DNA of 64,000 bases from Bactericera cockerelli. Its lineage: Eukaryota > Arthropoda > Insecta > Hemiptera > Triozidae. The DNA lies in contig CM044961.1 of assembly GCA_024516035.1 (NCBI GenBank), positions 1,176,020 to 1,240,019 on the forward strand, given 5' to 3'. The notes under the pieces are model-generated. The model was not told the DNA's origin. It ran no database searches and was given only the letters and a program-made list of their open reading frames with translations. Positions 53,986 to 64,000 of this stretch are shown here, in pieces. A program made the position numbers and the translations under genes. Positions within the stretch are counted from its first letter, which is position 1; each line of letters begins with the position of its first letter.

Positions 53986-54332
53986 TATCCCCCAAAAAAC
54001 ACTTCGTGTAAAAATAGTCGTCAAGTGTTGGAATAATTAAAAAGAACTGATATCAAAAACGTCAATTTTCTATGTTTCAAGGAATTATTTTTCACGTAAT
54101 TAGTCACACAACAAAATAATACTCTTGAAAGAACCATGTTGTATAGTTACAGAACCACGTCCTTGACGTAACTATACAACATGGTTCTTTCAAGAGTATT
54201 ATTTTGTTGTGTGACTAATTACGTGAAAAATAATTCCTTGAAACATAGAAAATTGACGTTTTTGATATCAGTTCTTTTTAATTATTCCAACACTTGACGA
54301 CTATTTTTACACGAAGTGTTTTTTGGGGGATA
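53986..54332. repeat. Perfect 165-bp-arm inverted repeat
   Basis: Arms 53986-54150 and 54168-54332 are exact reverse complements over all 165 bp, with the spacer AGAACCACGTCCTTGAC. Outermost TATCCCCCAAAAAACACTT / AAGTGTTTTTTGGGGGATA. No ORF or known family recognised. Confidence 0.95.
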
Positions 54333-54965
54333 TCACTACTTTTTGATTTAATTGATTTTCCTCAATCAGTGATGCAAAAAGGGCATAAATCGACTTACGC
54401 CCTTTTTCCACCAAGCCCCGCAAACAAAAAAGAAACTTTAGAAAGATGCTGAGAGAAAATTTTATAGTATACTTTCTGAAGACAGGAGAAATCTTGAGAT
54501 AACAAGTGTGATACTTTCAGTGACACTAAATAGCGCTCAGCAATTTTGTTGATCTTTTCAAATTTTGGAACCCACTGCTAGATTCACTAACAGAAAGGTA
54601 CCCTGTTTCAGTATTGTTGGCAATAATTAGAGATGGGTAATACGTAATACCGAGTATTTCATAGAACCGGTACTTCAGTAATCGATTACATAAAAGTACC
54701 GAGTATTTAACCAGGTTTTTTTGTACTTGGTTTTTGAGATTCTGAGAGCGGATGTAAATGGAATAGTGGATTCGAGTAATTACTCAAGAACCAAGTACAA
54801 AAGCACCGGTTCTTTCATCATTCAGTACACTCACTAAATCTCACACTAACTAAATCTCACAATTTTGCATTTAGAGTGAGTGTTAACTCACATGAGTGAG
54901 TTAACACTCACTCATGTGACAGTCACTCATTCATTCATCTCGATTTCTCAGCACTGATAAGTCCT
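54333..54965. other. Short palindromes and unassigned DNA
   Basis: A stem AAAAAGGGC/GCCCTTTTT lies at about 54376-54407. TAGAGATGGGTAATACG near 54642 resembles a hAT-type end. A 17-bp-arm palindrome is at 54875-54912 (AGTGAGTGTTAACTCAC). Confidence 0.45.
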
Positions 54966-54969
54966 AGGA

Positions 54970-55375
54970 AGCTTAAATTGTACATGTAGGTCACTTTTAG
55001 GTCTTAAATGCACACTAAGAAAGGATTTTGAAATATTCCCACTGGGGCACCCGCCACGGCGGAAAAAGGGCGCATTTGCCTTAAAAAACGCGCTTTTTTA
55101 TCTTTTCACCTTTTCATCACTGTTTCTCCGTACCGGTAAATTTCTGGTGGCTGAAAACTAATATTATAGCTTGACTCTATATTATAGATGTGCAATAAGA
55201 AAGGTTTTCATTAAATATTAACAAGGCTGCCAGCCCCGGTGAGTGTATGATGTGTGATGTATGTGTGTGTGATTTGTGTGTGGTGTGTGTGTGTGTTGTG
55301 TGTGGTGGTGTGGTGTGGTGTGGTGTGTTGTGTATGTGTGATGGGCTGGCGAAGCGGCGGGTGTAAACCGCTAGT
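54970..55375 (-). mobile_element. ACTAGC-hairpin element, diverged copy
   Basis: Minus strand starts ACTAGCGGTTTACACCCGCC, carries a (CA)n-rich insertion (55245-55340 on plus as GT), then CTTATTGCACATCTATA and AGCTTCCTAGGACTTA, which match copies 1 and 2. Confidence 0.65.
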
Positions 55376-55532
55376 GTTTCAATAAATTAGAAGTTCCACT
55401 TCCTAGTTTATAAACTGAGTTACATAATCTACACTTCCCTAAACCATCCGATTGTTTGAAACTGTTTCTTACTATGGCTTTAAGAAATTATGACCCATAT
55501 ATTTGCCTAACTTCAAGTTCCTAAACACTAAA

Positions 55533-55645
55533 GTTTAGTCACAACTACTCAAACTCGCTTTACTAAATCTACGCTGAAACCGGGACCTGAAACCTCTAGG
55601 TTACAAGTCCACTGCCTTATCGATCAAGCTACTGAGGTCGGTAAA
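55533..55645 (-). mobile_element. SINE family D
   Basis: AACTACTCAAACTCGCTTTA, GAAACCGGGACCTGAAACC, TTACAAGTCC and GCTACTGAGGTCGG; minus-strand copy. Confidence 0.75.
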
Positions 55646-55794
55646 TTGCTAAACATGGTGTCATTTCAGCATAATCAGTATAGACAGAAAAAGTAAGAAA
55701 TTGTTCTAGATTGTATATTTTTATTATTATTATCTGACCTGGTTGCAGGGTTTCCAATGAAACCCTTACAATTAACACTGCGACCTAATTAGAT

Positions 55795-56040
55795 CTATTG
55801 TGACCAATTTGGTTTTAACGTCCTGACTGAGATAGTCAGGACTGGGGTTTTACCCTCCATTCGCTGAGAATCGTACCAGTTACCCAAATTAACCTCACCC
55901 AGCCTGGGTAAGGCCGGAAATGCCAGCCTCACGTGTTTGGATGAAACAGAATTTTCGTCGAAAAGTCTGCCCCAACCGAGAGTTGAACTCGGGAACTCTA
56001 GACTACGGGCAGTAGTCACAACCATTAAGCCACGGAGGCT
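55795..56040 (-). mobile_element. SINE family B, nearly full length
   Basis: GGTTTTAACGTCCTGACTG, TACCCTCCATTCGCTGAGAA, CCTCACCCAGCCTGGGTAAG, GAGTTGAACTCGGGAAC and AGCCACGGAGGCT; minus strand. Confidence 0.8.
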
Positions 56041-56339
56041 AGCTAGATATTAATTAAATAATTATTAATTAATAGGCAAACATGTTTCCATGAAACATAC
56101 CCTGAAAGTTTCAGCTCGATTGGACAAAATATGCAACTTATATCACGTTACATACATAGCATAGGTAGACCGATAGTTAGATTGTGACATATCAATGTTG
56201 ATCGAGTTAAACCATACTCACTTCATTCGAAATTAAACGGTCATACTAGTAACTACTGTTTTTTGACTCAAACTCGTAACTACTGTTTTTTTCTCTCGAG
56301 ATATAACAGAAAACCGGCCATCCAAAGTACAGAGTAAAA

Positions 56340-56425
56340 AATTCTACCTAGCCGGGATTCGAACCCAGGTCACCTTGCAAACTTTGTGTTTTACCTACAC
56401 CAGTCGACGACCACAGAAACTGCTC
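56340..56425 (-). mobile_element. tRNA-like SINE head (family E-like)
   Basis: GCCGGGATTCGAACCCAGG and CACCTTGCAAAC with a preceding AGTACAGAGTAAAAAATTC as in family E. Head otherwise diverged. Confidence 0.5.
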
Positions 56426-56772
56426 AATACATAATATTTTATTATAATTTATTATTGTTTTGATCTACATTAATCAATATTTTTCCTCTTACTGGCCAAT
56501 ATTTTTTACACTAATTTATGAGAAGTCTTCTCATAAATTAGAAATATTTGTCTTTGAATAAAGTTATAGAACGTTATTATTCCCATTCTGATAAAACGGT
56601 CTGCTGGCAGCTTGGATGAAGCAAGGACGATTATTTTCCACCCATAATTTAAGTTATATGTGAGGCGAAGATTTTTTGTTACTCTCATTTTTTTCTTTTT
56701 ATGTCTCACACTGTCGCTGATTTTTCTAAAATTTTATTTACATCGTAGTATAATTCTGCGTAATTAGATCTT
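56426..56772. other. No gene recognised
   Basis: AT-rich, with TTATGAGAAGTCTTCTCATAA near 56516 (a 10-bp-arm palindrome). Confidence 0.4.
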
Positions 56773-57165
56773 TAGAAAGAACCTTCAGTCATCAACTTGA
56801 GATAACTAGGCGTGGCTCCATGGTTCATTATAGATATTCCTTTAGAGGGCTTTAAAGACTTTTTTACTTGTTTCAACCATCTGAAATTAAGTGATCTCAT
56901 TTCCTTTGACTAGACCTTTCTAAAAACACCAGAAATACATCTCTAGGATAACAATAGACGGCTCTGGGCTCCATAATAAGTATTCCTTTCAAAGGCTATA
57001 ACTCATATTTGGTCCATTGTAATAATTTGGTTATATTTTTATATTTTTTCCTATGATAAGACCTTTCGAAAAATACCAGAATCACAGCTCCAAGATAACC
57101 AGGGGCGGCTCTGTGCAACTTTCCGATTTTATTTTAGAAGGCTATATCTCCTATCCTATAAAAAA
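56773..57165. repeat. About 143-bp tandem repeat x3, diverged
   Basis: AGACCTTTC.AAAAA.ACCAGAA at 56915 and 57058, with a weaker copy at 56773. Each is followed by a GATAAC...GGCTCTG segment and GGCTATA..TC.TAT. Confidence 0.7.
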
Positions 57166-57600
57166 TAAATATTTGAAACTATAAAAGGTATGCAGAAATG
57201 AAAATTCCCTATCCAAAAACGTAGCTCACGTCTTTCCACGACAAGCACACATTGCTGTACCCTTGACAGAAAATTGGTCTGAAAAAAAAAACCTGTATGA
57301 ATATTTTCATGAAATTCAAGATTTTCGGCATGGCCAGAAAACGACTTTAACTGTTCGTAGGAACCTCGCGCTTTCGTGAAACACAATCTATTTTCGCGTC
57401 TCATTACGAATTTGAAATAAAAATCGATAAAAGTTAGCGGGAAGTTTGCGAAAACAATAAAACAAAATACATATAAACTCTGTTTCGTGTTAATATAGGC
57501 CGGCTGGCTGGCGCTACTTGACGAGCGCTCGCCTCCCGGCGAGCTTGATATAAACATAGAAATTGACATTAATAAAACAAAACTCGATCAAGGGCGGTGC
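57156..57600 (-). CDS. Unrecognised open frame with non-simple composition
   Basis: A 137-codon minus frame from Met at 57569: MSISMFISSSPGGERSSS, then LTFIDFYFKFVMRRENRLC, FHENIHTGFFFQTN and VERRELRFWIGN. It is less AT-rich than its surroundings and lies next to the 143-bp repeats. No family recognised; a T10-CAG inside could be a splice acceptor. May be part of an unknown repeat. Confidence 0.2.
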
Positions 57601-58065
57601 TCATGATGCCAACAGCATTCTCTTCCAAATTCTGTTCCCTTCCAATCAGTATTATGATAAATTTATAACCTACCAACTCTCATATTAATGATACTATTTT
57701 ATCGACTTTTCCTGTGAATTTATTTTCATGACAAACAAAATATTTCTTCATAAAACGCTTTCAGAATAATTATACTCCAATGGTGTTAAATTTTGCTTTG
57801 TTTTTTAATTATTTTATAAAAGTGCTGAATTTTAAAATTGTATCCAAGTTGTGAGCTCTGTGGATATTGTAACAATCCTCTTTTTGTGGAAGTACAGTTT
57901 TGTATTAGCTTTATCCGCCATCTTTTGTTTACCAGACAATGGATGCTGTTGTTTTCAAATTACCATTTTTTTGTAACATTGTTCAACTAGTTCTTGTTAT
58001 TTTCATATTTTATTCAAACTAACTATTAGACTGTATCAGATTATTTTAGTTTTTTTTTTTAAACA
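57601..58065. other. No gene recognised
   Basis: AT-rich sequence without supported features. Confidence 0.4.
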
Positions 58066-58067
58066 GA

Positions 58068-58296
58068 AAGCGTCGATGGCACTTTGAACATACCAGTTAA
58101 AACTAGCGCGCCACTGAATTTAAGCAACGTCCAGCGAGGCTACGACGTGGATGAGTGACCATTCAAATTCAAACCCTCGAGATTCTGGCCCCACTCAGAC
58201 TGGTTAAGGTTGATTTCGGAAGCTGGTTTGTGAGTTCCCAGCGATTGGAGGGTAAAACCCCCTTCATGATAATGAACTGCATGGTTGAAATCTCCT
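58068..58296 (+). mobile_element. 5S-rRNA-derived SINE, nearly complete
   Basis: AGCGTCGATGGCACTTTGAA, TTAAGCAACGTCCAGCGAGG, GTGGATGAGTGACC (5S-like), then CCCCACTCAGACTGGTTAAG, GTTCCCAGCGATTGGAGGGT and AACTGCATGGTTGAAATC. Confidence 0.8.
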
Positions 58297-58344
58297 TAAA
58301 CCAAGAAACCAAAAGTGTGGTTTTTGATGTATAATTTTTTATGT

Positions 58345-58465
58345 TCGCTCAGGCTGAGTGAGGTTAATTTGTGCAGCTATTAGCTTGTGAGTTTTCAGAT
58401 AGTGGAGGGCAAAATTACTGTCGTGATACCAATCAGTTAAAAGCGACGTCGAAGCAGAAAGAAAA
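58345..58465 (+). mobile_element. Headless body of the 5S-derived SINE
   Basis: GCTCAGGCTGAGTGAGGTTA, TTAGCTTGTGAGTTTTCAG, AGTGGAGGGCAAAATTAC, CAGTTAAAAGCGACGTCG. Confidence 0.65.
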
Positions 58466-58605
58466 AAAATGTGTTCGAACAGGTACCTAATTTTATAATT
58501 TAAGTAATGACTAGTCTTCACTCTTACTGATGACATGGATATTCAGAAATATTACGTGTTGATGAAAGCAAATAAATTCGAAACAGCTTGCGGAACTGGA
58601 ACCAG

Positions 58606-58904
58606 CCTTTTTTTAAAAGATGAGTGTTTCACAGCCTTTTTTATTGCGTAATAGCCATGAAACAGGAGCTACTGTAGGCGCTTGTGTTCTGTGTTGTAGC
58701 TAGGCCATCCCGTAGTATGCCTCTCCTCTGATGGGCGAGAAGTGACACAATACTTCCCATTTAATCGCTGGGTCAACACGAGCGCACCGGAAGGTATCCC
58801 TTACAAACAACTGCAACCAAGTTTTGAATACACGCGCGGGGGTTCGAACACGGGACCTTCCGAATGGCAAGCGAGTGTTTAACCACTGAGCTATTCGTGC
58901 GCTC
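58606..58904 (-). mobile_element. SINE family A, full length
   Basis: Minus-strand copy with the intact head AGCTCAGTGGTTAAACACTC, B box GTGTTCGAACCC and a short A tail. It gives the best view of the 5' end, GAGCGCACGAATAGCTC. Confidence 0.85.
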
Positions 58905-59139
58905 ATAATAACCTTACCGAGCCTTTGGTGTGTGGAAGGTGATGATAGGTACTTGGATTAAGTGTACCTTCTCAAAAATCTCAACTCCCTATATTCATGT
59001 TCGTATACTGGAATGAGTTTGATTGATTAATGCTACTTCCAATACTTTTGTTAGGCAAAGGCACATTTTACAGCCATGAGAAGAAAGCCCTGATTTTTTT
59101 TCGCCTCCTTTTTAACACCTTAATTACCTTCACCTTCCC

Positions 59140-59213
59140 CTTAATCCCTCTCTCTCTCTCTCTCTCCCCTCTCTCTTTCTCTCTCTCTCTCTCTCCTCTA
59201 TCTCTCTCTCTCC

Positions 59214-59249
<36 letters not shown>
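59140..59249 (+). repeat. (CT)n array, upstream of LINE fragment
   Basis: CTCTCT with CCTCT interruptions. Confidence 0.9.
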
Positions 59250-59250
<1 letters not shown>

Positions 59251-59550
59251 ATTAAATACATATTGCCAAGAATATATTGATGAAACTGATACAAAACTGA
59301 TTAAGAAATGCATTAAAGATAGTTTAGTTAATAATCCCTAGTCACAATATCTATTACCTATGTTAAAATTGATCGATTTTCATTTTCATTTTTTATTTTT
59401 ATATTTTTTTATTTTTTACTTTTATTATTGCTATTTAAATATTGTTGAGTGAGACCATCTCCTCATAAGTTATTTATTAGCTTAGGAGATGTTATATTTG
59501 TAAAATAAATTGTTATAATTAAAAATAAAACAAATCAAATCAATCAAATC
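59250..59550 (+). mobile_element. 5'-truncated LINE copy inside (CT)n
   Basis: Begins in the CT array and codes LLNTYCQEYIDETDTKLIKK, IKDSLVNNP then a stop at 59339-59341. This aligns with the C-terminus of the LINE at 6251-11125 (LLNTYCQGFLEENNK...IRDSIMRK). 3' UTR has the CTCCTCATAAGTTAT/AGCTTAGGAG stem and ends in (CAAAT)(CAATC)n, followed by CT again. Confidence 0.75.
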
Positions 59551-59870
<320 letters not shown>

Positions 59871-59934
59871 TCTCTGCTATTTTTACAAAAAATTACAACA
59901 CACCAACGTTTCCCTTTGTGATTTAATGCGGTTT

Positions 59935-60500
59935 TCTGAATCTCTCTGTCTCTCTCTCTTCTTTATTCTCTCTCTTTTTTTGATCTCTCTCTCACTCACT
60001 CTTTTTTCATTCTCTTTCTCTCTTTTTTCTGTATGTTTTTTTCTCTCACTTTCTCTCGCTCACACGTTTTTACTTTTATTTTCCTCTCTCCCCTTTTCCT
60101 TCTCTTTTTCTCTATCTCTGTCTTTTTCAGCTTTTCCTTTTAATTTCCTTCTCTCTCTCTTTCTCTCTCTCTCTCTCCTTTTTCCTTCTATATCTCTCTT
60201 TTTCATTTTCTCTGTCTTTCTCAGCTTTTCCCTTTCTTCAAATTTCTCTCTTACTTTTTCTTTTTATATCTCTCTCTTTCTCTCTCTCTTTCATGTTTTT
60301 CCTTCCCTTTTCCTTCTCTTTCTCTGTCTTTCTCAGCTTTTTAATTCTAATTTTCTTCTCCCTTTCTCTCTCTCTCTCTCTCTCTCTCTTTCTCCTCTTT
60401 CCTTCTCTTTTTCTCTTTCTCTGTCTTTTTCAGCTTTTTCCTTCTAATTTTCTTCCTCTCCTCTCCTCTCACTCTCCTTTTTCTTTCTCTCTCAATGGAA
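59935..60500 (+). repeat. CT-rich tract with ~110-bp higher-order repeat
   Basis: TCTTTTTCAGCTTTTCC-like segments recur at about 60120, 60215, 60330 and 60425, each followed by TTCTAATTTTCTTC or similar. Confidence 0.8.
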
Positions 60501-60655
60501 ACATATTCACCGAAAATCTAATAAGCAGAAGCGAGAATTCCAATGCTACACCGCAAACCCTCGAAACACCACCAACCACCACTCCTTGCCCCAAAACCTT
60601 TTCCAAAAAGAGCGCTTACGAAATGTTATTGAATTATTTTCAACTATATATTATT

Positions 60656-61034
60656 ACTAGCCGTTTGCCCGTGCTTTGCAACGGGACTAAATTTCAAATT
60701 TACTAAGGCATGGCCGTACTGCTGGACAGCAATGCCTTTTTGAACTTTTTATAATTTTTCTGGACAAAGCGATAATGGTTTTGGGGGGGTCAATTCTGAG
60801 ACATTTTTTGCTATCTCTTACCGTTTTGGCTAAACAACTCCGGACAAACAAACAAACAAACAAACAAACATAGGTAGGTAGGTAGGTAGGTAGGTAGGTA
60901 GTCCTTTTTTCTATTTTATATATAGAGATTTTTTGCTATCTCTTACCGTTTTGGCTAAACAACTCCGGACAAACAAACAAACATAGGTAGGTAGGTAGGT
61001 AGGTAGTCCTTTTTTCTATTTTATATATAGAGAT
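60656..61034 (+). mobile_element. ACTAGC-hairpin element with duplicated 3' half
   Basis: Starts ACTAGCCGTTTGCCCGTGC and shares AAGGCATGGCCGT with copies 1 and 2. The 3' unit from TTTTTGCTATCTCTTACCG to TATATATAGAGATT occurs twice (about 60800-60929, 60930-61034), with different numbers of AAAC and GGTA units. Confidence 0.75.
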
Positions 61035-61254
61035 TCTCAAGTAAACTGTGTAATTAAATAATACAATAGATATACTACTTCTATATTTTTTTTAATACAA
61101 CATCAAACACCTCCTTTCTGATTTTTAGGGCTGGACAAGAAATTATAGATGAAGAAATTAATTAACTTAATATAACATTTATATTAGAATTATTCATAAA
61201 TATGAACTTAAAATTAAGGTTAATGAATAATTAAATAATATAAATAAATGTCTT

Positions 61255-61524
61255 AATTGTGTTATTATATCACATTTTTTCTGGGTAGAGCAAAATTATA
61301 GGACAATTGCATATCTTTAATATACCAATATCTTATTTTTGCCTAATATTCAGCCACTGGTCCCTGCTAACATTAAATCAGCTACTCATTTTTCCTCACG
61401 AGATATGAGTGGACCCCGAACACCCAAGTAAAGAGCAGAAAAAATCCTACCCCGCTGGGGATCGAACCCAGGTCACCGTGCGTGCAATGCTTAGTGCTCT
61501 AATTCACTCGGCCACGGTGACTAC
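61255..61524 (-). mobile_element. SINE family E, nearly full length
   Basis: TTATTATATCACATTTTTTC, TATTTTTGCCTAATATTCAG, ATGAGTGGACCCCGAACACC, B box GGATCGAACCC, GCCACGGTGACTA. Confidence 0.8.
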
Positions 61525-61689
61525 AAATTTAGGTTATTATAATAGGCTGACTATTTTGAGAGCTATATTTGTTTTTACAACCATAATCCTACACAGTGTC
61601 TCTTAAGTTTCAAAACATCATCTTTTAATATTGAGAGAACAAATTCACAAAGCATCTAGGTACTGACTCTATTTCATAAAAATATTATC

Positions 61690-61861
61690 TTTTGCAGATA
61701 ATAAGGGTTCGGTGGAAGAGATTGTCACAAGCAATAAACTCGTCCTTTAGTTAGGACAGGAGTACCTATCATTTTCTTCTTTATTTATTTATTTATTTTT
61801 CATACTTTTTTTATCTTTAATTTATTTTTTCTTAATTTCATACTCTAAATATTGTGATTTC
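61690..61861 (+). mobile_element. LINE 3' end remnant
   Basis: GGTGGAAGAGATTGTCACAAG, CTCGTCCTTTAGTTAGGAC then T-rich 3' UTR with (ATTT)n; same segment as 4985-5185. Confidence 0.45.
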
Positions 61862-62165
61862 TTTTTAAAGATTCTTCTCCTTCCTAGCCTTTTCCTAATT
61901 AAATAGGATCGGCATTTTTTTCAGCCTCTCCCAGTCAGCCCTATCATGGACCTCATTTCCTGATATCTTTTCACATAAGTCTTTTCCACCTTTTCTTTTG
62001 TCTCCCTCTCCCTTTTCTCCCCCTCATTTCCATTCTCTCAACTCTTGTCCCTATGTAACTCTCGTCCCTTCTTTCAACATGCCCAATGCCCATGCCATTG
62101 TAGTCTTCTTTCCTGGATCTTCTTTGACACTTCTGTTAGTTTGATCTTATTTCTTATGATTTTAT
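61862..62165 (-). pseudogene. Relic of an RTE-like reverse transcriptase C-terminus
   Basis: Minus strand, with interruptions: IKLTEVSKKIQERRLQWHGH (compare the R.RW.GH signature of RTE polyproteins), then RKGGKDLCEKIS and DRADWERLKK. Stop codons and shifts are present, so it is non-coding now. Confidence 0.5.
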
Positions 62166-63165
62166 CTTATTCTTATCTTATTCATCCCAATAAATATTAA
62201 AATAAATAATAATAAAGTGTGGCTCATTCAAGATGAATCACATCAACAAAAAAACATAATGTTAGAAATTTCTCGGAAGTAAAAGGTACATTTTAATTTT
62301 ATACTTACACCCTGTATATTAATATTATTCCATTATCTATAACTTTGAAAGACTCCACGTGCCTGTTATTCACTAGAAAATAATATTTAACTTTTCAAAC
62401 AGACTTTCTTAACTGGAATTTGAATGCCTACTCTTTAATGAAGCGGTACTTCTCCGAATCAAAAGATTCACATTGGTGCGAACTACCGGAAAATTGTATA
62501 TTCAAAAAGGCAGCTTGAGAAAAATTCCAAGAAAACTAACAAAGTTCTGAATTATTATTATGATTTTAGAAGTCATTTTGAAAATAATTCTAAGAAATTT
62601 TGCATGTACCTACTTCATAAATTCGTTGTAGGTACTTCATAAAGGCTTACGAGTATTTTGAAATTATTTGTTTCCGGAACCTAGTTCTTGGTACGTTAAA
62701 ACTTCTAGGTGGATAAAGATTTTAATTAAATTTTCAGGTTTTCTATTCATATAATAGTAAGTTATCAATTCTTTGGATTTTGCTATGGTCGTTAAAGGTA
62801 CTTAAAAATGTTATTCCCTCTTCTACCAACTTTTTCCTATTTTTAACTTTTTGTTTTTTTTTCGGGTCAGCAGAAATATTAATAATTGTTGTTCGAGAAA
62901 TCAAGGGGTACGATTCACCATAAATACCATTTTTTTGTTAAAAAAAACTAGAAAGAATGGTATAAAACCCCTTTCTTGGCCCTTCTGAAAAGGAGCCTGA
63001 CAAACTGACACGTCTTGCGTTTTAGCTTATCTTCATTTTATGATGGAAAGGTTTTTTCTGCTCTGCGCTACATTTTTTATCACACTAACCTTGCACAGAT
63101 ACTTTTAAACTTTTATCTCTCCCATATATACTATGTACTTAAACTTTGCAATCTCAACAATATAC
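62166..63165. other. No gene recognised
   Basis: AT-rich. ACACCCTGTATATTAATATT near 62308 may be a transposon end. Confidence 0.4.
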
Positions 63166-63170
63166 TAATG

Positions 63171-63285
63171 GAAACCGACCTCAGCAGCTTGATCGATAAG
63201 ACGGCGGACTTGTAACCTGAAGGTCGGTGGTTCGAGTCCCGGTTTCAGCGTAGATTTAGTAAAGCGAGTTTGAGTAGTTATAAAT
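63171..63285 (+). mobile_element. SINE family D (well preserved)
   Basis: ACCGACCTCAGCAGCTTGAT, GGCGGACTTGTAACC, B box GGTTCGAGTCCC, TTTCAGCGTAGATTTAG. Confidence 0.85.
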
Positions 63286-63289
63286 CAAT

Positions 63290-63534
63290 GTGTTTCTTTT
63301 GGTTATTATATCATAATTTTAATGGGTAGCACAGAATTATAGGACTTTTCTACATCTTTAATATCCCAATATCTTATTTTTGCCTATAAACATTAAAGCA
63401 GCTACTCATTTTTCCTCACGAGGTATGAGTGTACCCTGAGCACCCAAGTACAGAGCAGAAAAAAATCTGCCGTGCTGGGGATCGAACCTAGCTCACCGTG
63501 CGTAAAATGCCTAACTCACTCGGCTCCGGTGACT
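63290..63534 (-). mobile_element. SINE family E, internally shortened
   Basis: TGTGTTTCTTTTGGTTATTA tail, ATTTTAATGGGTAGCACAG, GAGCACCCAAGTACAGAGC, B box GGATCGAACC. About 30 bp around the TTGCCT...CCACTGG site are missing. Confidence 0.75.
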
Positions 63535-63639
63535 ACTCTATTGATATACTAAGGTTACCTGTTAAAAAAAATTCAAAACCTACGGTTTGATTTAATTCAT
63601 GCAAAAATGTTTTTTTATTTAGATAATCATTATTAAAAA

Positions 63640-63690
63640 ATATATCTCTCTCTCTCTCTCTATCTCACTCTCTCCCTTTCTCTCCCCAAG
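63640..63690 (+). repeat. (CT)n microsatellite
   Basis: CTCTCT run. Confidence 0.9.
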
Positions 63691-63824
63691 CATTCAAATT
63701 CTGCCCTATTTCCACCGAAAACCATTCAACCATTGCGTGATTCCTTCCCAACTATATCTCTCTTCCACCATTACAACAATCTCTTCCACTTGACAGAATT
63801 TTAAATACATCACGTTGAACGTCC

Positions 63825-64000
63825 ATAGAACCACTTATCCTATCCCTCAGCCCTTATCCTATCCCCCTTGTTAACCACTTGTCCTATCCCCCTTGTTCTA
63901 TCCCTTTGAATAACCACTTATCCTATCCCTCTGGTTAACCACTTATCCTATCGCTTTGGTTAACCACTTATCCTATCTATCTGGTTAACCACTTATCCTA
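63825..64000 (+). repeat. 25-bp tandem repeat running off the window
   Basis: AACCACTTATCCTATCCC plus T/CTGGTT, about 6 copies with variants, continuing to the last base. Confidence 0.9.

Noticed and set aside
60845..60900. Telomere-like repeat (GGTA)n
   Set aside because: It is a short private microsatellite within an ACTAGC-hairpin element, not TTAGG.

Overview
The window looks like gene-poor, AT-rich, repeat-dense DNA from an animal nuclear genome, most likely an insect. A sap-feeding hemipteran would fit, but that is a guess. The supports are GT-AG introns in the one host-like gene, a LINE whose ORF1 has a PHD-type finger and a baculovirus-FP-like C-terminus (a combination I know from insect LINEs), many tRNA-derived and some 5S-rRNA-derived SINEs, and very long (CT)n/(GA)n arrays. 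There is no bacterial-style gene organisation, no CRISPR and no operon.

Layout. 1-6.2 kb: GA repeats, hairpins and a pile of SINE families (called A-J here). 6.25-11.1 kb: a near-full-length non-LTR retrotransposon with frameshifts in both ORFs. 11.4-18.7 kb: three loci built from the same palindromic words (TTAGCATA / TATGCTAA and relatives), including consecutive perfect 21-bp palindromes and 64-bp and 163-bp tandem repeats. These flank a minus-strand spliced gene (13.6-15.4 kb) of an uncharacterised animal protein family, with one frameshift in its last exon. 18.7-30.4 kb: LINE tails, SINEs, GA tracts and long featureless AT-rich stretches. 30.5-31.2 kb: a pogo/Tigger-like element with a transposase N-terminal relic. 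33-36 kb: MITEs, one nested in a SINE and one carrying a retroelement fragment with an 11-bp duplication. 37.7-38.4 kb: a TA-flanked TIR element. 40-43 kb: GA minisatellites interrupted by LINE tails. 43.06-45.09 kb: a 2-kb TIR element with no recognised transposase. 45.6-47.7 kb: a 19-bp CT minisatellite of about 2.1 kb. 53-58.5 kb: 5S-derived SINEs, a perfect 165-bp-arm inverted repeat and a 143-bp triplicated repeat. 59-64 kb: CT arrays with a truncated LINE, decayed RTE-like sequence and more SINEs.

How the parts relate. Almost everything is mobile or tandem DNA, and nested insertions give a relative order of events. The points I would follow first are the palindrome-word loci, the perfect 347-bp inverted repeat, the 2-kb TIR element, the SINE body shared by tRNA-headed and 5S-headed SINEs, and the fixed polarity of LINE tails inside CT repeats. 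Open frames over the CT, GA and CA tracts are low-complexity artefacts and are not annotated as genes. All family assignments are from memory and by eye; no database was searched.
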